Below, piece by piece: positions 9,703 through 17,306 of a DNA stretch of 64,000 nucleotides; within the stretch, counting starts at the first letter, position 1; the number at the start of each line of letters is the position of its first letter. This stretch comes from Psychroserpens sp. Hel_I_66 (GTDB lineage: Bacteria > Bacteroidota > Bacteroidia > Flavobacteriales > Flavobacteriaceae), in assembly GCF_000799465.1 (NCBI RefSeq), contig NZ_JUGU01000001.1:2996501-3060500 (forward strand), in the 5' to 3' direction. The position numbers were made by a program, and so were the translations under genes. The notes under the pieces are model-generated. The model had not been told where the DNA came from and searched no databases. It saw only the letters and a list, made by a program, of their open reading frames with translations.

Positions 9703-10350
9703 TTTTTTTCCGAAGGCCAAATCACCAGCATCACCCAATCCAGGTACGATATATCCTTTATCACTCAAGTTTTTGTCTATAGAAGCAATCCATAGGTGCG
9801 TATCTTTGTGGAAGTGATTATTCACAAAATCAACACCATCTTGAGCTCCAATAACGCTTACCAAATGAATATTTTTTGGAGTACCAAATGGCTTTAAGGC
9901 CTCAAATGTTGAAACCATAGATTGTCCTGTTGCCAACATAGGGTCTGCGAGAATAAGGGTCTTGCCTTCTAAGCTTGGACATGCGAGATACTCAACAATG
10001 ATCTCAAATGATTCTGGGTTTTCTTTATGGTGTCTATAGGCAGAGATGAATGCATTTTCGGCTTCATCAAAATAGTTTAAAAGTCCGTTGTGCAGTGGTA
10101 CACCAGCTCTCAAAATGGAACATAATACAATATCATCACTGTATATTGAAGTATTGCTTTTGCCTAAAGGAGTTGTAATTGATTTAGGTTTATAATCTAA
10201 GGTTTTGCTCATTTCATAGCATAAAACCTCTCCTATACGCTCAATATTTCTCCTAAAACGCATGCGGTCGGTTTGGATATTAACGTCTCTAATTTCAGAA
10301 ATAAAAGAGTTTAAAATAGAATGTTCTTGAGAGAGATTATGAATGTGCAT
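9691..10350 (-). CDS. upp: Uracil phosphoribosyltransferase
   Basis: Pyrimidine salvage: uracil + PRPP to UMP. The 219 residues include the PRPP-binding loop LILADPMLATGQS, ILRAGVPLHNGLL and the C-terminal uracil-binding segment YIVPGLGDAGDLAFG. Length is normal. The gene is divergent from the DUF4254 gene and convergent with the membrane protein upstream on the map, with a 12-base 3' overlap. Confidence 0.96.
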   Translation of the reverse strand: MHIHNLSQEHSILNSFISEIRDVNIQTDRMRFRRNIERIGEVLCYEMSKTLDYKPKSITTPLGKSNTSIYSDDIVLCSILRAGVPLHNGLLNYFDEAENAFISAYRHHKENPESFEIIVEYLACPSLEGKTLILADPMLATGQSMVSTFEALKPFGTPKNIHLVSVIGAQDGVDFVNNHFHKDTHLWIASIDKNLSDKGYIVPGLGDAGDLAFGKKLQH

Positions 10351-10395
10351 GGCTGAGAGTTACAATTATGTGTCGCTAAATTTAATAAATACCTA

Positions 10396-10403
10396 TATAT
10401 TTG
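10396..10403 (+). promoter_or_regulatory. -7 promoter box (TATATTTG)
   Basis: TATATTTG matches TAnnTTTG exactly and sits 19 bases before the start at 10423. It is the likely promoter of the DUF4254-GT9 pair. Confidence 0.5.
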
Positions 10404-10422
10404 TAGTTCAAAACAAGAAATT

Positions 10423-11031
10423 ATGTTTTCAGAAAAGGCAAATAAAATATTTCAGGACGTTATTGCAAAATATCATGTTGTCAATACCGTTGACCAATCA
10501 TTTACCAATCATTACGATAAGGAGTCCAATTTATTAGAGCATTTATTATACAGAAAATGTTGGATTGACACTGTGCAATGGCACTATGAGGATATCATTC
10601 GTGACCCACAAATAGATCCTGTTGCTGCTTTGAAACTGAAACGCCAAATAGATGCATCAAATCAAGATAGAACAGATATGGTGGAGTATATTGATAGTTA
10701 TTTTCTTGAAAAATATAAAGACGTTACTCCAAAGGCAAACGCAACAATCAATACCGAAAGTCCTGCTTGGGGAATAGACAGATTATCAATTCTCGCACTT
10801 AAAATCTATCACATGCATGAAGAGGCGACTCGTGAAAATGCAAGTAGTTCACACAGAGAAGCCTGCCAGAAAAAACTCGACATCCTTTTAGAACAACGCG
10901 TAGATTTATCAACAGCAATAGACACACTTTTAGAAGATATTAGCACTGGTGATAAATACATGAAAGTGTACAAGCAAATGAAAATGTACAATGACGACGA
11001 GCTTAACCCTGTACTGCGTTCGCAAAAATAA
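10423..11031 (+). CDS. DUF4254 family protein
   Basis: Soluble, mostly helical protein of 202 residues with no signal peptide. The N-terminal NSLLEHLLYRKCWIDTVQWHYED-like region (split here: LLEHLLYRKCWIDTVQW, then HYEDIIRDP) and the NRTD-like DRTDMVEYID segment match DUF4254, a family regularly placed next to heptosyltransferase-like GT9 genes in Bacteroidota, as here (50-base gap). Function is unproved; a role linked to glycan or LPS assembly is inferred from context only. The start used is the ATG 19 bases after a TATATTTG box. Confidence 0.85.
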   Translation: MFSEKANKIFQDVIAKYHVVNTVDQSFTNHYDKESNLLEHLLYRKCWIDTVQWHYEDIIRDPQIDPVAALKLKRQIDASNQDRTDMVEYIDSYFLEKYKDVTPKANATINTESPAWGIDRLSILALKIYHMHEEATRENASSSHREACQKKLDILLEQRVDLSTAIDTLLEDISTGDKYMKVYKQMKMYNDDELNPVLRSQK

Positions 11032-11081
11032 TTTGGTGTCATTAAAAGCAAAACAGCTGCATATGACATAATCACTTAATT

Positions 11082-12104
11082 ATGTCAAAAAAACCAAAAC
11101 ACATTTTAGTAATTAGGCTCTCTGCAATGGGTGACGTCGCAATGACTGTGCCTGTTTTGAAAGCCCTTACAACACAATATCCTGAAGTTAAATTAACCGT
11201 TTTAACAAAAACGTTGTTCACTCCTTTTTTTAGAAATTTGCCAAACACACAAGTGGTGGTTGCAGATATCAAAAACCAGCACAAAGGGATTTACGGTTTA
11301 TGGAAATTATCTCGAGAGCTCAAAACACTTCAATTTGATGCTGTGGCAGATTTGCACAATGTCTTGCGAAGTAATATTCTAAACTCTTTTTTCTTCGGAA
11401 AGCAAGTCGTACAAATCAATAAAGGTCGCGAGGAAAAAAAGGCTTTAACTAACGGAACATCTTTTAAACAGCTAAAAACCAACCATCAGCGTTATGCAGA
11501 TGTTTTTGAGTCTTTAGGTTACCCGATAGATTTGAGCAATCCCATTTTTCCGAAGAAAGAAAATCTTAAGCAACAATTTTTAACAGTAATCGGGACCAAT
11601 GCTAAACCCTGGATTGGTGTTGCTCCATTTGCAGCTTTTGAGGGTAAGATGTATCCGCTGGATTTAATGGAAACTGTGATTAAAGAGCTTTCTAAAGAAC
11701 ATAAAGTACTGTTGTTTGGAGCTAAAAATGAAGAGCAGGTCACGCTAGAAAAAATTGCGACTCAATTTGAAAATGTCATCAATTTAGCAGGACAATTTAC
11801 ATTAGAAGAAGAATTAGACATCATCTCAAATTTGGATCTTATGTTGGCGATGGACTCTGGAAACGCACATATGGCTGCAATGTTGGGCATAAAGGTGGTA
11901 ACCGTTTGGGGTATTACGCATCCTTACGCTGGTTTTCTACCATTTGGTCACACAATGGATTCTGCAATTTTAGCAGACCATTCTCAATTTCCTAAAATAC
12001 CAACCTCTGTTTACGGTAACAAAATGCCAGAAGGTTATGAAAATGCCATAAGATCTATTTCTCCTAGCACTATTATTTCAAAGATCAAAACCACTTTAAA
12101 ATAA
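11082..12104 (+). CDS. Glycosyltransferase family 9 (heptosyltransferase-like)
   Basis: 340 residues. The N-terminus HILVIRLSAMGDVAMTVPVL is the GT9 acceptor-domain signature, and the C-terminal domain has the donor-binding motif LAMDSGNAHMAAMLGIKVVTVWGITHP. Enzymes of this family add heptose or related sugars to LPS core. It follows the DUF4254 gene, probably in one transcript. Two copies of the TTCTTCGGAA word (11391 and 11548, opposite orientations and different codon frames: FFG and FPKK) lie inside. The exact donor sugar is unknown. Confidence 0.9.
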   Translation: MSKKPKHILVIRLSAMGDVAMTVPVLKALTTQYPEVKLTVLTKTLFTPFFRNLPNTQVVVADIKNQHKGIYGLWKLSRELKTLQFDAVADLHNVLRSNILNSFFFGKQVVQINKGREEKKALTNGTSFKQLKTNHQRYADVFESLGYPIDLSNPIFPKKENLKQQFLTVIGTNAKPWIGVAPFAAFEGKMYPLDLMETVIKELSKEHKVLLFGAKNEEQVTLEKIATQFENVINLAGQFTLEEELDIISNLDLMLAMDSGNAHMAAMLGIKVVTVWGITHPYAGFLPFGHTMDSAILADHSQFPKIPTSVYGNKMPEGYENAIRSISPSTIISKIKTTLK

Positions 12105-12132
12105 AAAGCCTCGCTCTAAAAAAGAACGAGGC
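12104..12132 (-). terminator. Rho-independent terminator
   Basis: Stem GCCTCGxTC/GAxCGAGGC with an A-rich loop (12108-12132). On the minus strand it is followed by TTTTT, so it best terminates the leftward reductase transcript; rightward there is no T run. Bases 12133-12295 hold no gene. Confidence 0.7.
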
Positions 12133-12295
12133 ATGATTTAGAATATAGATAATCCCTATGATTAAAATCCTAATCTAGAACGAATGTATTTTGATTAAAA
12201 TTAGTCATGAAATTTACCTAGGATTATATTTAATTTTTTCGACGAAACGACTCTTTTTAAGGTTGAAAATATATTTTTTTCAGATGAAGGGTTAA

Positions 12296-13351
12296 TTATA
12301 CATCATCGTAATCAACAAATAATGTTGGCGTTGTTGGTTGTGCTTGACACGTTAAAATGAGTCCATCTGCCAATTCTCCATCCGTTAGAATATTATTTTG
12401 TCTCATGGTCGCATTTCCTTCGGTAATTTTAGCGATACAGCTACTGCAAATTCCACCTTGGCAGGAATATGGTGCATCAATATCTTCATCTAAAGCTGCT
12501 TCTAGAACGGTTTGTTTTTGAGACATTTCAAAGGTAAACGTTTCGTCATCAACGAGAACAGTTACTTTAGTTCTCCCACTAGCAATATTGGTATCGTTTT
12601 CAACATTAGGTTTGGCAGCTTTAAAAAGTTCGTAGTGAATACGGTCTTGATCTACGTCATGACCAATCAAAACATCTTTGACCATGTGTATCATAGCTTC
12701 TGGTCCACACAAATAATAAGCATCAACATCTATGTGCTTATATTTGTTTTTCATAACGTAGTTGACGGTACTTTGCTCAATTCTTCCAAAAATAGAATCC
12801 TCTTCATCGGCTTGGCTAAATACAAACTGTATTGCAAAACGATCTTTATATTGGTGTTGTAGGTCTAATAGTTCGTTTAAGAACATGGTGTCTTTTGTGG
12901 TTTTATTTCCGAAGACTAAAATAATCTTACTCAACACTTCTTCTTCCAAAGCACATTTAATGATACTTAAAATTGGAGTAATCCCACTACCTGCAGCAAA
13001 CAATGCGATATTTTTGGTTTTAGAGTCGTTTGGCTCAAATACAAATCGTCCTTTTGGTGGCGCAACCTCAATTTGATCTCCCTTTTTTAAACGAGTATTT
13101 GCAAAAGCAGAGAATGTACCATCTTCAACTTCTTTAACCGCTACTTTGAGTTCGCCACTTTTTGGAGATGTACATAATGAATAATCGCGACGTACTTCAT
13201 TGCCATTAAGATTGGTTTTTAACGTAATATATTGTCCTGCCTTAAATTGAAAAGTGTCTTTTAATTCCTGCGGAACGTCAAAACTAATGGTAACTGCATT
13301 TTCAGTCTCTTTAGTAATATCTTTTATGGAAAGCTTATGAAATTGTGACAT
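12296..13351 (-). CDS. PaaE-like FAD/NAD(P)H oxidoreductase with C-terminal 2Fe-2S ferredoxin domain
   Basis: 351 residues in three domains: ferredoxin-reductase FAD-binding (RRDYSLCTSP at about 56-65), NAD(P)-binding (ALFAAGSGITPILSI, then YYLCGPEAMI), and a plant-type 2Fe-2S domain (CQGGICSSCIAKITEG with a distal Cys in LTCQA; CX4CX2CXnC). This is the class Ia-type reductase architecture of PaaE and HmpX-like enzymes, passing electrons from NAD(P)H to an oxygenase or other acceptor. No paaABC neighbours are present, so phenylacetate degradation is not supported and the partner is unknown. Divergent from padR with 107 bases between starts, so the PadR site could also affect it. Confidence 0.9.
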   Translation of the reverse strand: MSQFHKLSIKDITKETENAVTISFDVPQELKDTFQFKAGQYITLKTNLNGNEVRRDYSLCTSPKSGELKVAVKEVEDGTFSAFANTRLKKGDQIEVAPPKGRFVFEPNDSKTKNIALFAAGSGITPILSIIKCALEEEVLSKIILVFGNKTTKDTMFLNELLDLQHQYKDRFAIQFVFSQADEEDSIFGRIEQSTVNYVMKNKYKHIDVDAYYLCGPEAMIHMVKDVLIGHDVDQDRIHYELFKAAKPNVENDTNIASGRTKVTVLVDDETFTFEMSQKQTVLEAALDEDIDAPYSCQGGICSSCIAKITEGNATMRQNNILTDGELADGLILTCQAQPTTPTLFVDYDDV

Positions 13352-13413
13352 AGAAATTTTTTTGTAAAAATAATGAAGCTAAAACATTTTGACATTTATT
13401 TCAGTAAAAATTA

Positions 13414-13449
13414 ATACATAAAAAATATATGCATAAGAATATTATGTAT
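13414..13449. promoter_or_regulatory. Nested palindromic operator, probably PadR autoregulatory site
   Basis: Outer arms ATACATAA (13414-13421) and TTATGTAT (13442-13449) are exact inverted repeats, and an inner palindrome TATGCATA (13428-13435) has the same centre (13431.5). The right arm runs into the -7 box TATATTTG of padR. Half-sites of the ATGTA/TACAT kind are known for PadR-family repressors. A dimer or pair of dimers here would block RNA polymerase. Position and symmetry are seen; the protein assignment is inferred. Confidence 0.6.
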
Positions 13450-13454
13450 ATTTG
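13447..13454 (+). promoter_or_regulatory. -7 promoter box of padR (TATATTTG)
   Basis: Exact match to TAnnTTTG, ending 4 bases before the padR ATG at 13459. Such spacing leaves essentially no leader. It overlaps the right operator arm. Confidence 0.6.
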
Positions 13455-13458
13455 ATTT

Positions 13459-13797
13459 ATGGCAAACTCAAAGTTATACAAGGGCAGTTTAGTAACTATA
13501 ATTTTAAAACTTTTAAAGGAAAGTGATAAGATGTACGGTTATGAAATTACTCAAAAAGTTAAGGAGTTAACTAATGGAGAATTAAAAATTACCGAAGGTG
13601 CTCTTTATCCTGCACTCCATAAGTTAGAAGCGGAAGGTTTACTGGACGTCGAGGTTAAAAAAGTAGATAATAGACTTCGCAAATATTATAAACTGACAGA
13701 AAAAGGTACGGAAGAAACCGTTAGCAAGATGCAGGAACTCCAAGAATACATAAAAACCATGCAAGTGTTAGTTAACCCTAAATTTAGTATAGAGTAA
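13459..13797 (+). CDS. PadR family transcriptional regulator
   Basis: 112-residue winged-helix repressor. PadR signatures: DKMYGYEITQKV in helix 2-3, ITEGALYPALHKLEAEGLL (recognition helix and wing start) and RKYYKLTEKG. It is the short subfamily-2 type with a C-terminal dimerisation helix. It heads a run of five genes that ends with an ABC exporter, typical of PadR regulators of multidrug or envelope-stress transporters. The ATG is fixed by the promoter box 4 bases upstream. Likely autorepressed through the nested palindrome. Confidence 0.93.
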   Translation: MANSKLYKGSLVTIILKLLKESDKMYGYEITQKVKELTNGELKITEGALYPALHKLEAEGLLDVEVKKVDNRLRKYYKLTEKGTEETVSKMQELQEYIKTMQVLVNPKFSIE

Positions 13798-13812
13798 AAA
13801 CCTTTTGAATTC

Positions 13813-14502
13813 ATGAAAATTACAGCAAACCAAATACAAGACCTATACAATTTTACACGACTTCATTTTGTGGAGCATTACGATTTACAAACCGAACTTG
13901 TCGATCATCTCGCCAATGATATCGAGCATATTTGGGAAGCAAAGCCACAATTGCCTTATGAAGAAGCCAAAACTATAGCTTTCAAAAAGTTTGGAGTCTT
14001 TGGTTTTATGGATGTGGTTTCAAAACGTCAAAAAGCAATGGGTAAGCGTTATGTAAAGTTTTTGTGGCATGAATTTAAGGAGTGGTTTACATTGCCAAAG
14101 TTATTAATAACGGTAAGCATTTTCATAGCGTGTTATGCAATGTTCTCTTCAGCTTATATGGCTGCGATGCTTATAATTTCTTATAGTTTGATCTTGGTTT
14201 GGAGTACTTTTAAGAGCATTAAATTAAATAGACAATTTAGACGTAGAAAAGAAAAAAGCAATAAAAAATGGATGCTCGAAGAAATGATTTTCAGGCAAGC
14301 TGGAGGCGCAGGTCTTATTTTGATCTCCCAACTCCCAACTTGGTACAATATCTCTTTAGATCATTCCAATTCCTTTTGGTTCACGTTAGGTGTTTCTGTT
14401 TTTACAACGCTCTTTATTATTTATATGTTTGTGAGCCTTGAGCTATTGCCAAACAAAGCCGAAACACTACTAAATAAAACTTATCCGGAATTTAGTTTGT
14501 AA
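13813..14502 (+). CDS. Membrane protein with N-terminal helical prefix domain, PadR operon
   Basis: 229 residues. The first 75 are soluble and helical (LYNFTRLHFVEHYDLQTEL, LVDHLANDIEHIWE, YEEAKTIAFKKFG), resembling the prefix domains that accompany PadR-linked membrane proteins; then about four membrane helices (around 95-130 and 165-215) separated by a basic loop (RQFRRRKEKSNKK). I do not recognise a named function. It starts 15 bases after padR and is surely cotranscribed. By analogy with other PadR operons it may be an accessory or sensor of the downstream ABC transporter, but this is inference. Confidence 0.8.
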   Translation: MKITANQIQDLYNFTRLHFVEHYDLQTELVDHLANDIEHIWEAKPQLPYEEAKTIAFKKFGVFGFMDVVSKRQKAMGKRYVKFLWHEFKEWFTLPKLLITVSIFIACYAMFSSAYMAAMLIISYSLILVWSTFKSIKLNRQFRRRKEKSNKKWMLEEMIFRQAGGAGLILISQLPTWYNISLDHSNSFWFTLGVSVFTTLFIIYMFVSLELLPNKAETLLNKTYPEFSL

Positions 14503-14556
14503 CAAAAAACCAATCTTTACTACTAATATTTTATAACCATTAATAAAGAAAACTCT

Positions 14557-14961
14557 ATGAAAAAATTACTATTCGTAATCACCTTTATCTGCACACTTAC
14601 AATACAAGCACAAGATAATTCAGAATTTAAAGCTCAAACAATCGAGTTTATAAAACTTACAGGTGCTGGAGATGCATTTGATAACGCTATTGAGCAAATT
14701 GGCGCCATGGTGCCAGAAGACAAAAAAGAGGCATATACCAAAGAAGCTATAGGGACTCTAGATGGTTTATATAGTAAAATGGCAGATCTTTACATGGAAG
14801 AATTTACCAAAGAAGAGATTGCACAGTTAGTGACTTTTTATGAATCAGATTTAGGTAAAAAGCTGGCATCTAAACAAGCTAGTTTAACACAATCGGGAAT
14901 GATGATTGGTCAAACTTGGGGTATGGAATTAACTCAAATAGCCAGTAAGTACAAGAAATAA
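14557..14961 (+). CDS. Secreted DUF2059-like protein
   Basis: 134 residues with a clear signal peptide (KKLLFVITFICTLTIQAQ, cleavage near residue 19). The mature part is helical with EEFTKEEIAQLVTFYESDLGKKL, the characteristic DUF2059 signature (x-F-T-x-x-E-x-x-x-x-x-x-F-Y-x-S-x-x-G-x-K). Expected in the periplasm; function unknown. It lies between the two membrane genes of the PadR operon (54-base gap upstream, 22 downstream). Confidence 0.85.
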   Translation: MKKLLFVITFICTLTIQAQDNSEFKAQTIEFIKLTGAGDAFDNAIEQIGAMVPEDKKEAYTKEAIGTLDGLYSKMADLYMEEFTKEEIAQLVTFYESDLGKKLASKQASLTQSGMMIGQTWGMELTQIASKYKK

Positions 14962-14983
14962 TCAAAACGAAATCAACCAAATA

Positions 14984-16462
14984 ATGAAACTCAAACATTT
15001 TCTAAATCTAGAATGGAAACAGTTTCTTCGTTCTGCAAGCTTTAATAAAAGCATTGGGATAAAAATATTAATGATATTTTTTGCCCTTTACTTCATAGTC
15101 TCATTTTTAATAATGGGTATTGGCTTATATCCAGCGCTTAAGAAATTTTTTCCAGACCAAGACCCATTGGCTACGCTTAACAGTTATCTTTTCTTTTATA
15201 TCTTGGCAGATATGCTCATGCGGTTCTTTTTGCAAAAATTGCCAGTAATGTCTGTAAAACCTTTGCTTACATTGCCTATAAAACGCAATAAAGTGGTGCA
15301 TTATGTATTGAGAAAATCGGCATTTTCATTTTTTAACTGGCTACCATTATTTGCATTTGTGCCTTTTAGCATCATGTTGCTTATAAATGGTTACCCAACA
15401 ATTTCGGTGCTATTTTGGTTTTTAGCAATAATGGTTGTAACTCTTATCGTAAATTTTCTAAACTTTATAATAGAAAGTTTTTCTTCGGAAAAAGAGCTGT
15501 CTTTCCTCCCAATTATTCTATTCGCAGGAAGTTTGTTTGCGCTTAATCATTTTGAGGTTATTTCATTTTCAGAATTAATAGCTAACGCATTTACAGCTAT
15601 TTATAACAACCCGATTTTTATATTGGTGCCAATACTTATTTTGATTGCACTTTATATAGTCAATTTCAAGATACTGAAATCTAAATTATATCTCGATAGC
15701 TCATTAAAAAGCAAGGTTGCTGTGGTTAATGCATCTTCAATGGAATGGACAAAGCGTTTTGGCGATATTGCGCCATTTATGCAATTAGATTTAAAACTCA
15801 TTTGGAGAAATAAACGACCAAGATCTACCGTATTTTTATTGATATTTGGTTTGCTTTATGGTTTGGTCTTTTATCCAAACCCACAATTTGCAGATTCTCC
15901 AATGATTTTTGGGTTTGTAGGTATTTTCGTGACCGGTATTTTCTTGATAAATTTTGGTCAATTTATCCCAGCTTGGGATAGTGGTTATTACAAAATGCTA
16001 ATGAGTCAAAATATTAAATATGAACAGTATTTAAAGTCTAAATACACGCTCATGATTTTGAGTGTGATTATCATGTTTGTCTTAAGTGTTCCGTATGTTT
16101 ATTTTGGATGGAAAATATTGGCAGCACATTTTGCAGCAGCATTTTACAACATAGGTGTTAATAGTTACGTGATCATGTTTGGAGGATCTTATAACCGTAA
16201 AAAAATAGACCTAAATCAGCGAGCAGCCTTTAATTATCAAGGTACGGGAGCTGTACAGTGGATCATTGGAATTCCGTTAATGATTTTACCAGCAGCTATT
16301 TTTGGTTTAACAGCCTTTTTTGTGAATTTCGAAGTAGGATTGCTTGCACTTATTTTGTGCGGTTTAACAGGCATTATATTACATAAAAAACTCATCAAAT
16401 TTATCACTCAAAAATATTTAGATTCAAAATATAAAATGATTGACGCTTTTAGTCAAGATTAA
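14984..16462 (+). CDS. ABC exporter permease-like membrane protein (DUF5687-like)
   Basis: 492 residues with about twelve predicted membrane helices in two bundles, and a soluble stretch near the middle (residues 235-275, LKSKVAVVNASSMEWTKRFG). Matches the Bacteroidota DUF5687 family, which is found with a downstream ATPase as here (10-base gap). It therefore looks like the membrane part of an ABC exporter controlled by PadR. Substrate is unknown. One exact TTCTTCGGAA word lies at 15481 (codons for SSE). Confidence 0.82.
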   Translation: MKLKHFLNLEWKQFLRSASFNKSIGIKILMIFFALYFIVSFLIMGIGLYPALKKFFPDQDPLATLNSYLFFYILADMLMRFFLQKLPVMSVKPLLTLPIKRNKVVHYVLRKSAFSFFNWLPLFAFVPFSIMLLINGYPTISVLFWFLAIMVVTLIVNFLNFIIESFSSEKELSFLPIILFAGSLFALNHFEVISFSELIANAFTAIYNNPIFILVPILILIALYIVNFKILKSKLYLDSSLKSKVAVVNASSMEWTKRFGDIAPFMQLDLKLIWRNKRPRSTVFLLIFGLLYGLVFYPNPQFADSPMIFGFVGIFVTGIFLINFGQFIPAWDSGYYKMLMSQNIKYEQYLKSKYTLMILSVIIMFVLSVPYVYFGWKILAAHFAAAFYNIGVNSYVIMFGGSYNRKKIDLNQRAAFNYQGTGAVQWIIGIPLMILPAAIFGLTAFFVNFEVGLLALILCGLTGIILHKKLIKFITQKYLDSKYKMIDAFSQD

Positions 16463-16472
16463 ATAATTTATT

Positions 16473-17180
16473 ATGATAGAAACCACAAACCTTTCAAAAT
16501 CCTACGGAAATAAAACCGTACTTAAAATAGATAATTTAAGCATTCCAAAAGGTCAAAGCTTTGGTCTTGTTGGAAATAATGGAGCAGGTAAAACAACGTA
16601 CTTTAGTCTGCTTCTTGATCTCATAAAACCAACTACTGGTTCAATTACAAGCAATAATATTTTGGTTAATGAAAGTGAAGACTGGAAACCGTTCACCTCT
16701 GCTTTTATTGATGAAAGTTTTTTAATAGGTTATTTAACACCAGAAGAATATTTTTATTTCATAGGAGATCTTCGAGGTCAAAATAAGGCAGATGTAGATG
16801 CGTTGATTGCTCAGTTTGAAGATTTTTTCCATGGAGAAATTCTAGGTCAAAAAAAATACCTCAGGGATTTAAGTAAAGGAAACCAGAAAAAAGCAGGAAT
16901 CGTAGCAGCTCTTATTGGCAACCCAGAAGTCATTATTCTTGATGAACCCTTTGCAAATTTAGATCCTACAACTCAAATTAGGTTAAAAGGAATTATTAAA
17001 AATCTCGCAGAAACACAAGGTGTCACGGTTTTGGTTTCAAGTCATGATTTAATGCACGTCACAGATGTTTGCGAACGTATAGTTGTTTTAGAAAAAGGAG
17101 AAGTTGTAAAAGATTTGGCAACTAATGAGGCAACTTTAAAAGAGCTAGAGGCACATTTTTCGGGAACAGAAATGGTTTAA
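16473..17180 (+). CDS. ABC transporter ATP-binding protein
   Basis: 235-residue ATPase. Walker A GNNGAGKTT (about 34-42), signature loop LSKGNQKKAGI (a variant of LSGGQ), Walker B VIILDEPFANLD and switch histidine in SSHDLMHV. Partner of the membrane protein 10 bases upstream. The variant signature with K in place of the second G is common in exporters of the ABC-2/Nat type. It closes the PadR operon; no hairpin terminator was found in the 126 bases before sprE. Confidence 0.93.
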   Translation: MIETTNLSKSYGNKTVLKIDNLSIPKGQSFGLVGNNGAGKTTYFSLLLDLIKPTTGSITSNNILVNESEDWKPFTSAFIDESFLIGYLTPEEYFYFIGDLRGQNKADVDALIAQFEDFFHGEILGQKKYLRDLSKGNQKKAGIVAALIGNPEVIILDEPFANLDPTTQIRLKGIIKNLAETQGVTVLVSSHDLMHVTDVCERIVVLEKGEVVKDLATNEATLKELEAHFSGTEMV

Positions 17181-17252
17181 AACCTTTGTAATACATCTAA
17201 AAACCTAGCTTTTTGCAGCAATAATTCAAAAAGATGCTTATTTTTACAACGC

Positions 17253-17267
17253 TACATAATATATGTA
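17253..17267. promoter_or_regulatory. TACATA-ATA-TATGTA dyad upstream of sprE
   Basis: Perfect 6-base inverted repeat with a 3-base spacer, flanked by GC on each side. It shares the ACATA/TATGT half-site with the padR operator 3.8 kb upstream. It may be a second PadR target or chance in AT-rich DNA. Confidence 0.3.
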
Positions 17268-17306
17268 AGCGATTATAGTTATAGTATTTACAAAAAACTA
17301 AACCTT

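Noticed and set aside
12512..13076. Two plus-strand ORFs of 104-116 codons
   Set aside because: Antisense shadows of the PaaE-like reductase, which has complete domain motifs.
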